Source: Flammeovirga pacifica
GTDB taxonomy: Bacteria; Bacteroidota; Bacteroidia; Cytophagales; Flammeovirgaceae
Direction: 5' to 3'
DNA length: 64,000 nucleotides
Assembly: GCF_000807855.2 (NCBI RefSeq)
Contig: NZ_JRYR02000002.1
Coordinates: 186,001-250,000 of the forward strand
Below, one piece after another: positions 36,704 through 44,205 of this stretch (its first letter is position 1; every line of letters begins with the position of its first letter). The position numbers and the translations under genes are program-made. The notes under the pieces are model-generated. The model was not told where the DNA came from and made no database searches. It saw only the letters and a program-made list of their open reading frames with translations.

Positions 36704-37741
36704 CTACTTGTAATATTCAATCTCTCTTTCAAGGATGTAATATGGTAATTGATTTTCGAAGTATGTTTTAGTTAACCAATTACCATGATTATCATAGGAA
36801 ATTAATGTCTTCCTAGTAATATCTTTTGAACCTCTATCAACAATTATTTCTTCTTTAATTACATTTCCAGCATCATCATATTCGTAAATAATATGATTCC
36901 GTAGCTCATTAGCAGACACTAACTTTTTTTCTATCTTTTGATTCTTTTCATTATACTTATAGGTGTTTGTATGTTCATATCCGATGGTAGAGTTTTTAGA
37001 AAAATCGAAGTGTTTTATCAGATTTTCGTTTTCATCATATGTATACACATCTCCTTTATAATGTTTGCCATATTGATAGACTGCTTTTTCTAATAAGATG
37101 TTATTATCATTATAGGTGAATTTTGCTTTACTATATAAACTGTCTTTTCTATTGTAGTAATGTTCTTCAATTTTCAAATCAGTTTTAGCATCATATACAT
37201 ATTTTGTTTTTCCATTAGAAAATTGATCTTTAAAAACTTCTTCTATTAGTTTCCCTCTCTTTGAGTATTTGTATTTTATTTGTTTGAGTAATTTCTTACC
37301 CTGTAGATAACTCTCTTCTATCAGGTTTGATTGAGCATCGTACTTATATATTTTTTTAGAAAAAAGTTGGTATTCAGAATCATAATCTAAAACCTGCACA
37401 AGTTTCCCATTAATGTTGTATTCACAACATGTCTGCCCCTTTAAAGTATCATTGGAAGCATAGTATGTATATTCTTCTGTATTACCATCTATATTATATT
37501 TTGTAATATAATCAGAACCTAAGTGAGGATAACGGTATCTTCCTCCTTTTATAATTTTACCATCTAAATATACAGCTACATAACAATAATTATTCATTGA
37601 TTTCACCCTTCCTTTCAAAAGATCTTTTGCCAAATCATTGCCTTTATTTTCAATTATTTCATTTGTGTTAATCGTAACAAAGGACTGTAAAAAATACGCT
37701 ATTGATAAGATTAAAATAATTTGTATTGTTCGTTTTAACAT
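36704..37741 (-). CDS. Secreted YD/MORN-like repeat protein
   Basis: A 345-residue protein with N-terminal signal or anchor (MLKRTIQIILILSIAYFLQSFVTI). The rest is built of about ten imperfect repeats of 20-28 residues with a core like 'YKYDAQSNLIEESYLQGKKLLKQIKYKYSKRGKLIEE' and 'YTYDENENLIKHFDFSKNST', recalling RHS/YD and MORN-variant repeats that form beta-sheets on the surface. No toxin domain is present. It is bracketed by copies of an intergenic repeat (36451-36597, 37926-38390), suggesting the gene sits in a rearranged segment. Function unknown. Confidence 0.75.
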   Translation of the reverse strand: MLKRTIQIILILSIAYFLQSFVTINTNEIIENKGNDLAKDLLKGRVKSMNNYCYVAVYLDGKIIKGGRYRYPHLGSDYITKYNIDGNTEEYTYYASNDTLKGQTCCEYNINGKLVQVLDYDSEYQLFSKKIYKYDAQSNLIEESYLQGKKLLKQIKYKYSKRGKLIEEVFKDQFSNGKTKYVYDAKTDLKIEEHYYNRKDSLYSKAKFTYNDNNILLEKAVYQYGKHYKGDVYTYDENENLIKHFDFSKNSTIGYEHTNTYKYNEKNQKIEKKLVSANELRNHIIYEYDDAGNVIKEEIIVDRGSKDITRKTLISYDNHGNWLTKTYFENQLPYYILEREIEYYK

Positions 37742-37925
37742 AGTTAGATTGATTAGAGTTGCTTTTTTATCATCTTGAAATGTAAAAATAAAAAACTACA
37801 TTCTTATTATTCAAACTTTTGTTCATATTTGATTTTATTTTTAAGCAGTCGCCCATCCCGCTAAATACTACTTCACTGGCAGTAATTCCTCAATTTTATT
37901 AATTGGCTGATCATCTATTTTTTCC

Positions 37926-38005
37926 CCACTGTTTTAAGTATTAAGCCGTAGGCGTTACTTAGAACTGTCCAATTGTATAAGTTTGTAACTTATAACAACA
38001 AAACA
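37926..38005 (+). repeat. Intergenic repeat family, copy B
   Basis: Core CACTGTTTTAAGTATTAAG, then CCGTAGGCGTTACTTAGAAC and GTATAAGTTTGTAACTTATA. It shares order and spacing with copy C and with the reverse complement of the right ends of copies A and D (TATTAAGCG-CTAGCG-TCAC...GAACTTA...AAGTTTGTAA). Confidence 0.65.
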
Positions 38006-38059
38006 AGCCAATCTACCCCACAAGTAGGAAACAATCTGTATTGTGTTTACTAATACTTA

Positions 38060-38140
38060 CCCACTACTGTTCAGGGTATTAAGCGCTAGCGTCACCCCAA
38101 ACTTACATTTGAATGAGTATGTAACTCATATAATAAGAAC
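38060..38140 (+). repeat. Intergenic repeat family, copy C
   Basis: GGTATTAAGCGCTAGCGTCAC followed by AAACTTACATTTGAATGAGTATGTAACTCATA. AGCGCTAGCG is a short palindrome-like core shared with the other copies as AAGCGACAGCGTCAC. Same orientation as copy B. Confidence 0.65.
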
Positions 38141-38179
38141 AAGGTCAAGCCAGTCAATCATAAATTCCGAAAAAATGAA

Positions 38180-38216
38180 CCCTTACTGCATTTTAAAACT
38201 GTAGTAAGGGTTTTTT
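38180..38216 (+). terminator. Orphan + strand terminator
   Basis: An 11-bp perfect stem CCCTTACTGCA (38180-38190) with TGTAGTAAGGG (38200-38210; one end pair A-T), then TTTTTT. The nearest genes on both sides are on the minus strand, so it has no protein gene to terminate. Confidence 0.8.
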
Positions 38217-38250
38217 ATGAATATTGAAGATGGGTCCCTCCACTGTTAGA

Positions 38251-38390
38251 AGTATTAAGTTTTTTTCCTTCATAGAATTAGTAGTAAAAACTCCATCAAA
38301 TTCTGGATTACGTATTTGCTTATTGCCTTTAGTAAAAATTGTAAACTTATTCAATAAATAAGTTTGAAGTGACGCTGTCGCTTAACACTT
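38251..38390 (-). repeat. Intergenic repeat family, copy D (long form)
   Basis: A 140-base copy of the long form, almost identical to copy A over TTCTGGATTACGTATTTGCT and flanking sequence. It is bounded by inverted ends AGTATTAAG (38251-38259) and CTTAACACT (38381-38389), the arrangement expected for a small non-autonomous mobile element. Confidence 0.75.
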
Positions 38391-38450
38391 AGAAAAGTGT
38401 GGGTCATTTTTTCACCCAGAAGAGAAAAAATGGCCTATGTATGTTTCATT

Positions 38451-39521
38451 TTAAGCTGTAGGGTAATCAGTGTAACCTTTTTCTCCTGGAGTGTAGAAAG
38501 TATCGAAGTCTGGAGCAGCTAATTCAATGTCATTTTTTAATCTATGAACTAAATCAGGATTGGAAATATAAGGTCTACCAAAGGCAATTAGATCACCTTC
38601 GTTAGCTTCTAGAGTTACTTCTCCTTTTCTTTTTGTCATATTGCCACTGGCGATATAAGTATTTTTAAAACCTAAACGGATATCCTCTTTTATACTATCA
38701 GGAACCTTAGGAGCGCCCATTCCTTCATGATCTACAACATGTATGTAAGTAAGTCCGATAGAGTTCAAAGCTTTAATTAACTCTTTGTATTGTTCATTCA
38801 ACTCATCAAAAGGACCTTGATCGTTAAAGACTCCGTAAGGAGATACCCTAATACCTACTTTTTCAGGGCCGATAGCATCTGCAACTTTTTGAGATATTTC
38901 AATAATAAATCTATTTCTATTTTCAATTGATCCACCATATTCATCTGTTCTATGATTCGAATGTGGTGTTAAAAATTGTTCCATTAAATAACCATTTGCG
39001 CTGTGTAGTTCTACACCATCCATACCACTTTTAATGGCATTTTTTGCAGCATCAACATATTCTTGAATGGTAGATTGTATATCTTCTGTTGTCATTACTT
39101 CTGGAACAGGATAGGGTTGCATTCCTTCAGAATCTGTCCACATTTCTCCGCTTAGTTGAATTGCTGAAGGGGCTAAAACTCTTGCTTCTTTTTCCATATT
39201 TGCAGGGTGAGAAGCTCTTCCGGTATGCATTAGTTGCATAAAGATTTTACCTCCTTTTTCATGTACAGCATCTGTTACTTTTTTCCAACCGTCTATTTGT
39301 GCTTGATTGTAGATTCCCGGAATACGAGGGTATCCACATCCGTTGGCAGAGGGGGCGGTGCCTTCTGTAATAATTAGTCCTGCTGATGCTCTTTGTTCAT
39401 AATATTCAGCAATAAGCTCATCAGGAATATTGTTGATGGCCCGTGAACGTGTCAATGGTGCCATCACGACTTTATTGTTTAAAGGGATATTACCTAGAGA
39501 GTAATTTTCGAATAGTTTCAT
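38451..39521 (-). CDS. Old Yellow Enzyme family alkene reductase (NemA-like)
   Basis: A 356-residue cytoplasmic FMN-dependent oxidoreductase in a TIM barrel. Family blocks are 'NKVVMAPLTRSRA' (~18-30), 'MQLMHTGRASHP', the active-site 'GVELHSANGYLMEQFL' with the His-Asn pair near residue 173-176, 'RTDEYGGSIENRNRF' and the phosphate-binding 'YIASGNMTKRKGE' with 'IAFGRPYISNPDL' near the end. Such enzymes reduce activated C=C bonds, nitro compounds or maleimides with NAD(P)H. The gene is monocistronic on the minus strand and adjoins repeat copy D. Physiological substrate unknown. Confidence 0.93.
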   Translation of the reverse strand: MKLFENYSLGNIPLNNKVVMAPLTRSRAINNIPDELIAEYYEQRASAGLIITEGTAPSANGCGYPRIPGIYNQAQIDGWKKVTDAVHEKGGKIFMQLMHTGRASHPANMEKEARVLAPSAIQLSGEMWTDSEGMQPYPVPEVMTTEDIQSTIQEYVDAAKNAIKSGMDGVELHSANGYLMEQFLTPHSNHRTDEYGGSIENRNRFIIEISQKVADAIGPEKVGIRVSPYGVFNDQGPFDELNEQYKELIKALNSIGLTYIHVVDHEGMGAPKVPDSIKEDIRLGFKNTYIASGNMTKRKGEVTLEANEGDLIAFGRPYISNPDLVHRLKNDIELAAPDFDTFYTPGEKGYTDYPTA

Positions 39522-39606
39522 TTTTTTGATTCAGAGTATTTTTATTGTTTAAACAAATATTGTGACACGAATCTAATTAATTACTTTAAAAACACCTAAT
39601 AAATCT

Positions 39607-39825
39607 ATGTTATTTACCATTAAAGATTTATTAACTAATATCTATCAACTTCATCATCATTTTAAAATGATAAATGTTGAAAATGGAAAAGTGATCAATC
39701 TAGATACTAATGATCAGGAGGGGTTAATCACCATTGATGTAAATAATGATGCTAAAGGAATGTATCTATTAGAGATTCAAGAAGGAGCTTTGATGACACA
39801 TAATCAAAAGGTAATAATTGAGTAA
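39607..39825 (+). pseudogene. Orphan T9SS sorting-domain fragment
   Basis: A 72-residue frame whose last ~45 residues ('GLITIDVNNDAKGMYLLEIQEGALMTHNQKVIIE') match the end of a T9SS type A sorting domain, including the 'GMYLLEI' strand and the basic-hydrophobic end. It has no signal peptide and no cargo domain, so it is most likely the tail of a lost secreted protein. Only 85 bases separate it from the divergent oxidoreductase. It ends just before a terminator shared with the convergent sulfatase. Confidence 0.6.
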
Positions 39826-39880
39826 AAAAAAGGCTGTTTCAAATAATTTGATACAATATCAAATCTTTGAAACAGCCTAA
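39826..39880 (-). terminator. Terminator of the fourth sulfatase
   Basis: A 13-bp perfect stem AGGCTGTTTCAAA (39831-39843) with TTTGAAACAGCCT (39866-39878), closed by an inner ATTTGATA/TATCAAAT stem. On the minus strand it is followed by TTTTTTTT. Confidence 0.88.
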
Positions 39881-39899
39881 TATTTTAATTCATCTTCGA

Positions 39900-41438
39900 T
39901 TACATGAATTGCTTATATTCTGGATTGACCTCATCTGCATCTTTAAACTGAGGTTTCACTTTCCAAAGGTCATAAGTTGCTTTTAAAATCGCTGGCTTTT
40001 CTGGATATTGCCCTTGATCATCTGTTTCTTTTATCCAATCATTAAGAATGTTTCTATGTCTTTTTAATTCTTTTTGGTAATCAGCTTGAAGTGCCAAGTT
40101 GTTAATTTGGAAAGGATCTTTCTCTAAGTCATACAATTCTTCTTGAGGTCTTTTTCCAAACCAAAATTGATCTTGATACTCAGTTAATTTCCCTTGTTCA
40201 TGCAACTTGTGCATGTCTTTTACCACTTTTTGACGATCTCTATAACTAGCCTGCATTAAAGTACGTTCAGGGAAAAAGTTTTTGATGTATCTGTATTTGT
40301 CAGTTCTTACAGTTCTAATTCTATCAATCGTAAAATCACAACGATCTCTTGCTCCAATAACATATTCTCTTTCTTTATGATCTTTGGCAAATAAGTTTTG
40401 ACCATCAAAATAAGAAGGTATTTCAATGCCACTCATAGCTAAAGTAGTCGCCGAAACATCCATTAAAGAAACTAAATCTTTTCTTCTAACACCTGCTTTT
40501 AAATAAGGATGATTTCCTTGAATAACCAATGGTACATGAACACCTTCTTCGTAGCAGAATTGCTTATGTCTTAAAGAGGTATTACTTCCATGATCAGAAA
40601 AGAAAAAGACAATAGTATTTTCTAATTCACCATCTTTAGCCAATAAATCTAAGATTTGTTGCACTTTAATGTCTGTTGTTCTGATGTTATTATAATGTTT
40701 TACCCACGCCTTTTTTTGACTTTCCACTTCAGGGAAATAAGGAGGTAGAGGTACATCGTTTATACCTAGAATATCTTCTTTCTTCAGTAATTTCGTTTTT
40801 TGCTCTTTGCCACCTTTTAATTCAATTTGTCCAAACCAAGGTTGATCTTTATCTTTTCTAGCATTCCATGTATCTTCTGTAAAAGACAAACGATGTTCAG
40901 CAGCATTACCTTGCCACCCGTTCATTCCTGTTTGGTAATCTGCTTTATTACCTACACTATAAAATGATCTTCTATCGTAATGAAAATTGTAATCATCTTT
41001 ACCACTATTAAAAGTAAAGTAGCCTGCTGATCTCATCATTTCAGGAACACTTTGTTGAATATATTGAGGTAAATTGATTCTTAATTCTTCTGGTACAACT
41101 TCTCCGTCTGTAGTTCGACTACTTCTATGTTGATGTGCTCCAATAGTTGTTTGCATTTTACCTGTGATCATAGCAGATCTTGAGGCTGAACATACAGGAG
41201 CAGTGGCATAAGCTTTTTCAAATAAGACACCATTTGACGCCATTTGATCAATGGTGGGTGTATGGTCTTTGTTGATAGAATCTCCATAACTGCCTATATA
41301 AGGAGAAAGGTCTTCCACAAAAATCCATAAAATGTTAGGTTTTTTTTGAGGGGTTTCTTGCCCGACTTTTTTGGGAGTAGAACAACTCCAAAGAGTTATC
41401 AATAAAAGTAGGTTTAAAAAGATTAAGTTATTTTTCAT
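39900..41438 (-). CDS. Sulfatase lipoprotein (S1 family), isolated
   Basis: From the ATG at 41438 it is 512 residues with a lipoprotein signal (MKNNLIFLNLLLLITLWSC, Cys19). The frame stays open upstream to 41609 but the added 57 residues precede the signal and look non-coding. The sulfatase blocks are 'IFVEDLSPYIGSYGD' (~40), C-S-A-S-R with Cys83 (Ala in place of the usual Pro, still within the accepted C-x-[PA]-S-R motif) and 'FFSDHGSNTSLRHKQF'. It resembles the sulfatase at 9617 in its 'EDLS' start and 'KYRYIKNFFPE' block but lacks the extra C-terminal domain. It stands apart from the glycan cluster. Substrate unknown. Confidence 0.9.
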   Translation of the reverse strand: MKNNLIFLNLLLLITLWSCSTPKKVGQETPQKKPNILWIFVEDLSPYIGSYGDSINKDHTPTIDQMASNGVLFEKAYATAPVCSASRSAMITGKMQTTIGAHQHRSSRTTDGEVVPEELRINLPQYIQQSVPEMMRSAGYFTFNSGKDDYNFHYDRRSFYSVGNKADYQTGMNGWQGNAAEHRLSFTEDTWNARKDKDQPWFGQIELKGGKEQKTKLLKKEDILGINDVPLPPYFPEVESQKKAWVKHYNNIRTTDIKVQQILDLLAKDGELENTIVFFFSDHGSNTSLRHKQFCYEEGVHVPLVIQGNHPYLKAGVRRKDLVSLMDVSATTLAMSGIEIPSYFDGQNLFAKDHKEREYVIGARDRCDFTIDRIRTVRTDKYRYIKNFFPERTLMQASYRDRQKVVKDMHKLHEQGKLTEYQDQFWFGKRPQEELYDLEKDPFQINNLALQADYQKELKRHRNILNDWIKETDDQGQYPEKPAILKATYDLWKVKPQFKDADEVNPEYKQFM

Positions 41439-41727
41439 TTCATTATTTATGATATTCAACATATATATCACAAATAAATTAGATGTCCCATTAAAATGCA
41501 TTGCTAAAAATCCAATAAATGTATTCTTGCGTTCAATTGATCTAGAATACCCCCTAAAACAATCAAAATCGAAGAAATTCATCCATTTTTTGAAATGATA
41601 GGACAGCATTTTTATTGATCAATACTTAGCAATAAAAGAAATAATCAATATCCCTGTTAAATTAAGAAGAAAAAGGAAACTAAATATATAGGTACTCGTT
41701 TATCCTTTTAGTTTAAATAATAATGCA

Positions 41728-42687
41728 ATGTTACTACCTATATTTTTAATTATAGTGGGGTTTGTTTCTTTAATTTTTGGAGCAAATTTCTTAGTAGATG
41801 GAGCGTCGGCTCTAGCTAAAAAATACAATGTGTCAGACCTTATGATTGGTTTAACGATTGTGGCTTTTGGTACTTCGGCACCAGAATTAGTAGTGAACAG
41901 TATAGCATCTTCTGATGGCTATTCTGATATTGTCTTAGGGAATATTATTGGAAGTAATAACTTCAATTTGTTCATTATATTAGGTTTATCGGCCTTCATT
42001 TTTCCGATAAAGGTACAGTCATCAACTGCTTGGAAAGAAATACCAATTTCTTTAGGTATTACAATTTTATTATTGTTCCTATTTAACGATTTTGTTTTTG
42101 AAGGAACAACATATTCAAGTAGGTGGGATGCCTTAATTTTGATTACCCTTTTTGTTTGTTTCTTAGTTTACGTATTCAATCAAGTCAAACAAGATCCTCA
42201 ATCAATTGATATTGTCATTGAAGATCAGATGTCTTTTAAAAAGATATTCTTCTTGATCACTTTAGGTTTAAGTGGTTTAGTAATAGGAGGACAATTAGTG
42301 GTATCCTATAGTGTGGAAGTGGCCAATATGCTAGGAGTAAGTAAAAAGGTAATTGGATTAACAATTGTCGCTGCAGGAACTTCATTACCAGAGTTGGTTA
42401 CTTCAATTGTCGCTGCATCAAAAAAGAACAGTGATATTGCTATTGGTAACGTAATAGGCTCTAATATCTTCAACATCTTATTGATCTTATCGATCAGTAG
42501 TTTTATTCATCCTATAGAATACAATCCAAAATTCAATATAGATATGTATATTTTGATTGGAGGAACCCTCTTTTTATTTACCTCTATGCTAACAGGTCAA
42601 CGTAAAAAAATTGACAGGTGGGAAGCGGCTATCTTGTTTGGTTTTTACTTCACTTATACTGTGTACTTGGTGATGAAAGAAGTTTAA
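41728..42687 (+). CDS. CaCA-family Na+/Ca2+ exchanger (YrbG-like)
   Basis: A 319-residue inner-membrane antiporter with about ten membrane spans in two inverted halves. The two alpha repeats are clear: 'VAFGTSAPELVVNSIAS...GNIIGSNNFNLFII' (~47-90) and 'VAAGTSLPELVTSIVAA...GNVIGSNIFNILLI' (~211-255), each with the conserved Glu in PEL that binds the cation. The two halves are joined by a polar loop (~150-170). It exports Ca2+ in exchange for Na+, fitting a marine organism. Monocistronic, followed by the HAD gene on the same strand after ~170 bases. Confidence 0.93.
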   Translation: MLLPIFLIIVGFVSLIFGANFLVDGASALAKKYNVSDLMIGLTIVAFGTSAPELVVNSIASSDGYSDIVLGNIIGSNNFNLFIILGLSAFIFPIKVQSSTAWKEIPISLGITILLLFLFNDFVFEGTTYSSRWDALILITLFVCFLVYVFNQVKQDPQSIDIVIEDQMSFKKIFFLITLGLSGLVIGGQLVVSYSVEVANMLGVSKKVIGLTIVAAGTSLPELVTSIVAASKKNSDIAIGNVIGSNIFNILLILSISSFIHPIEYNPKFNIDMYILIGGTLFLFTSMLTGQRKKIDRWEAAILFGFYFTYTVYLVMKEV

Positions 42688-42856
42688 TTTATTCTATGTT
42701 TATTAGAGTAGAATCATCTTTAAAAGCACTATCAATTTTAAAATTTGACAAATATCCATGAATTATATCAATTGATAAAATCGAAAACTTTCTGCTATCA
42801 ATAATGCCTAGTTTAAAAAAAGTATATCTTTACATCAACAAAACAAACTTACTATT

Positions 42857-43510
42857 ATGAAGAGGGTGAAAGCTATAATTTTTGACTGCGATGGTGTTTT
42901 AGTAGATAGTGAATCTATCACTATGAAAGTATTTATAGAGCTTTTTGAAAAATATGGAGCTACAATGACCTATAAGGAAGCATTGGATAAATTTGTAGGA
43001 AAAGCATTTAATCAGATATTAGAAGCTATAGAAAACGAATACAAAGTAGCATTACCTTCAGATTTTGAAACGCAGTTTAGAGAGAGAACTTTTGCAGCTT
43101 TCCAATCAGAAATACAACCTATTGAAGGTATTAAAGAGGTACTTGCTCAATTAGATGTACCCTTTGCGGTTGCCTCTAACGGACCAATGACAAAGATGAA
43201 ATTAAACCTTACAACAACAGGTTTAATACAATATTTTGATGGAAGGATGTTTAGTGCTTATGACTTAAAAGCATGGAAGCCAAATCCTAAATTATTTATT
43301 CATGCAGCTGAACAATTGGGTTTCACTCCTCAAGATTGTTTGGTTATTGAAGATAGCTTATCTGGGGTTGAAGCAGCTATAAATGGTGGTTTTCAGGTTT
43401 TAGCTTATGTTGATAAAGGACATGATGCAAGTAAGTTTCAGCAAAAAGGAATTCCTACTTTTTCACAGATGAAAGAGGTGTTACAAATCATCAACTCAAT
43501 CACTATTTAA
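42857..43510 (+). CDS. HAD-superfamily phosphatase/phosphomutase
   Basis: A 217-residue subfamily IA HAD hydrolase. Motif I is 'IIFDCDGVLVDSE' with nucleophile Asp10 and Asp12; motif II 'FAVASNGP' (Ser ~109); motif III Lys in 'LKAWKPNPKLF'; motif IV 'CLVIEDSLSGVEAA' with the Asp metal ligand. The helical cap lies between ~16 and 85. Closest in style to YieH-type 6-phosphogluconate phosphatases and beta-phosphoglucomutases; the substrate is probably a sugar phosphate. Its last 15 bases overlap the convergent lipoprotein gene. Confidence 0.92.
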   Translation: MKRVKAIIFDCDGVLVDSESITMKVFIELFEKYGATMTYKEALDKFVGKAFNQILEAIENEYKVALPSDFETQFRERTFAAFQSEIQPIEGIKEVLAQLDVPFAVASNGPMTKMKLNLTTTGLIQYFDGRMFSAYDLKAWKPNPKLFIHAAEQLGFTPQDCLVIEDSLSGVEAAINGGFQVLAYVDKGHDASKFQQKGIPTFSQMKEVLQIINSITI

Positions 43511-43987
43511 AGTTAGATGTTCATGGTATGATTTTGATTTTTGAATTGTTTTATAACGTTGTTCTAAAGCTAAATCATTATTTTTTTGATAAGGAGAATC
43601 TTCATTAAATGTTTCTTGATAGGTATTTTTTAAATCAAAAAAACCTTGGTTAAGAATTGGTTTAGAATCGTTAGAAAACAATTGAAATGAATGATAATCT
43701 AAAGAAGAAACATTAAAAGTATACAGTTGGTCCGCCTCAGAATAATTCCCTTTATATATTTGATAAGAGGTGGAAGATACCCCATCTATTTTACTAATAG
43801 TATGCGTTAGAAATTCTTGTGTAAATGAAGCGTCGTTGTATAGTGTGTATTGGAAGCTGCCTAAATGATTCTCATAAGAGAATACCTTCACTTTTTCAAT
43901 TTCCTTATTTGAGATCAGAAATGAATTATCACAAGAGAAGAAAGCGATTAAAATACAACTAATAATAAGTAATAGTTTTAATTTCAT
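43496..43987 (-). CDS. Small lipoprotein of unknown function
   Basis: A 163-residue lipoprotein (IISCILIAFFSC, Cys19). The mature part is soluble, with a repeat of short beta strands and no motif I recognise. The gene overlaps the end of the HAD gene by 15 bases tail to tail, an unusual arrangement that leaves no room for separate terminators. Confidence 0.7.
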   Translation of the reverse strand: MKLKLLLIISCILIAFFSCDNSFLISNKEIEKVKVFSYENHLGSFQYTLYNDASFTQEFLTHTISKIDGVSSTSYQIYKGNYSEADQLYTFNVSSLDYHSFQLFSNDSKPILNQGFFDLKNTYQETFNEDSPYQKNNDLALEQRYKTIQKSKSYHEHLTLNSD

Positions 43988-44205
43988 TGATTATCGATTA
44001 GTAGTTATCTGACCTTTCATTGTTTTTGACTAGACAAATAAAGTACCAAGTTACATTAGTGCTAAAATCCTATAATATATTCCTATAAATTCTTAGAATA
44101 GATAAATTATTTTGCGATAAATTGTAAATTGTCGGACAAAGACATAAATAAATTTATTGGTGTGACTACCAGTTGATTACAACTATTCGAATTTAACTTA
44201 CTTCA

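Larger units (their letters stand above)
37742..38450. other. 709-base repeat-rich gap with orphan terminator
   Basis: No credible gene. The gap holds repeat copies B (37926-38005), C (38060-38140) and D (38251-38390) and a strong + strand terminator at 38180-38216 with no gene upstream on that strand. The terminator implies some transcript enters from the left on the + strand, possibly a noncoding RNA covering copies B and C. Confidence 0.55.

Noticed and set aside
36451-38390. CRISPR array from repeated blocks
   Set aside because: Only four divergent copies in opposite orientations with irregular spacing, and no cas genes.
41439-41609. N-terminal extension of the fourth sulfatase to 41609
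   Set aside because: The 57 extra residues come before a complete lipoprotein signal and look non-coding.
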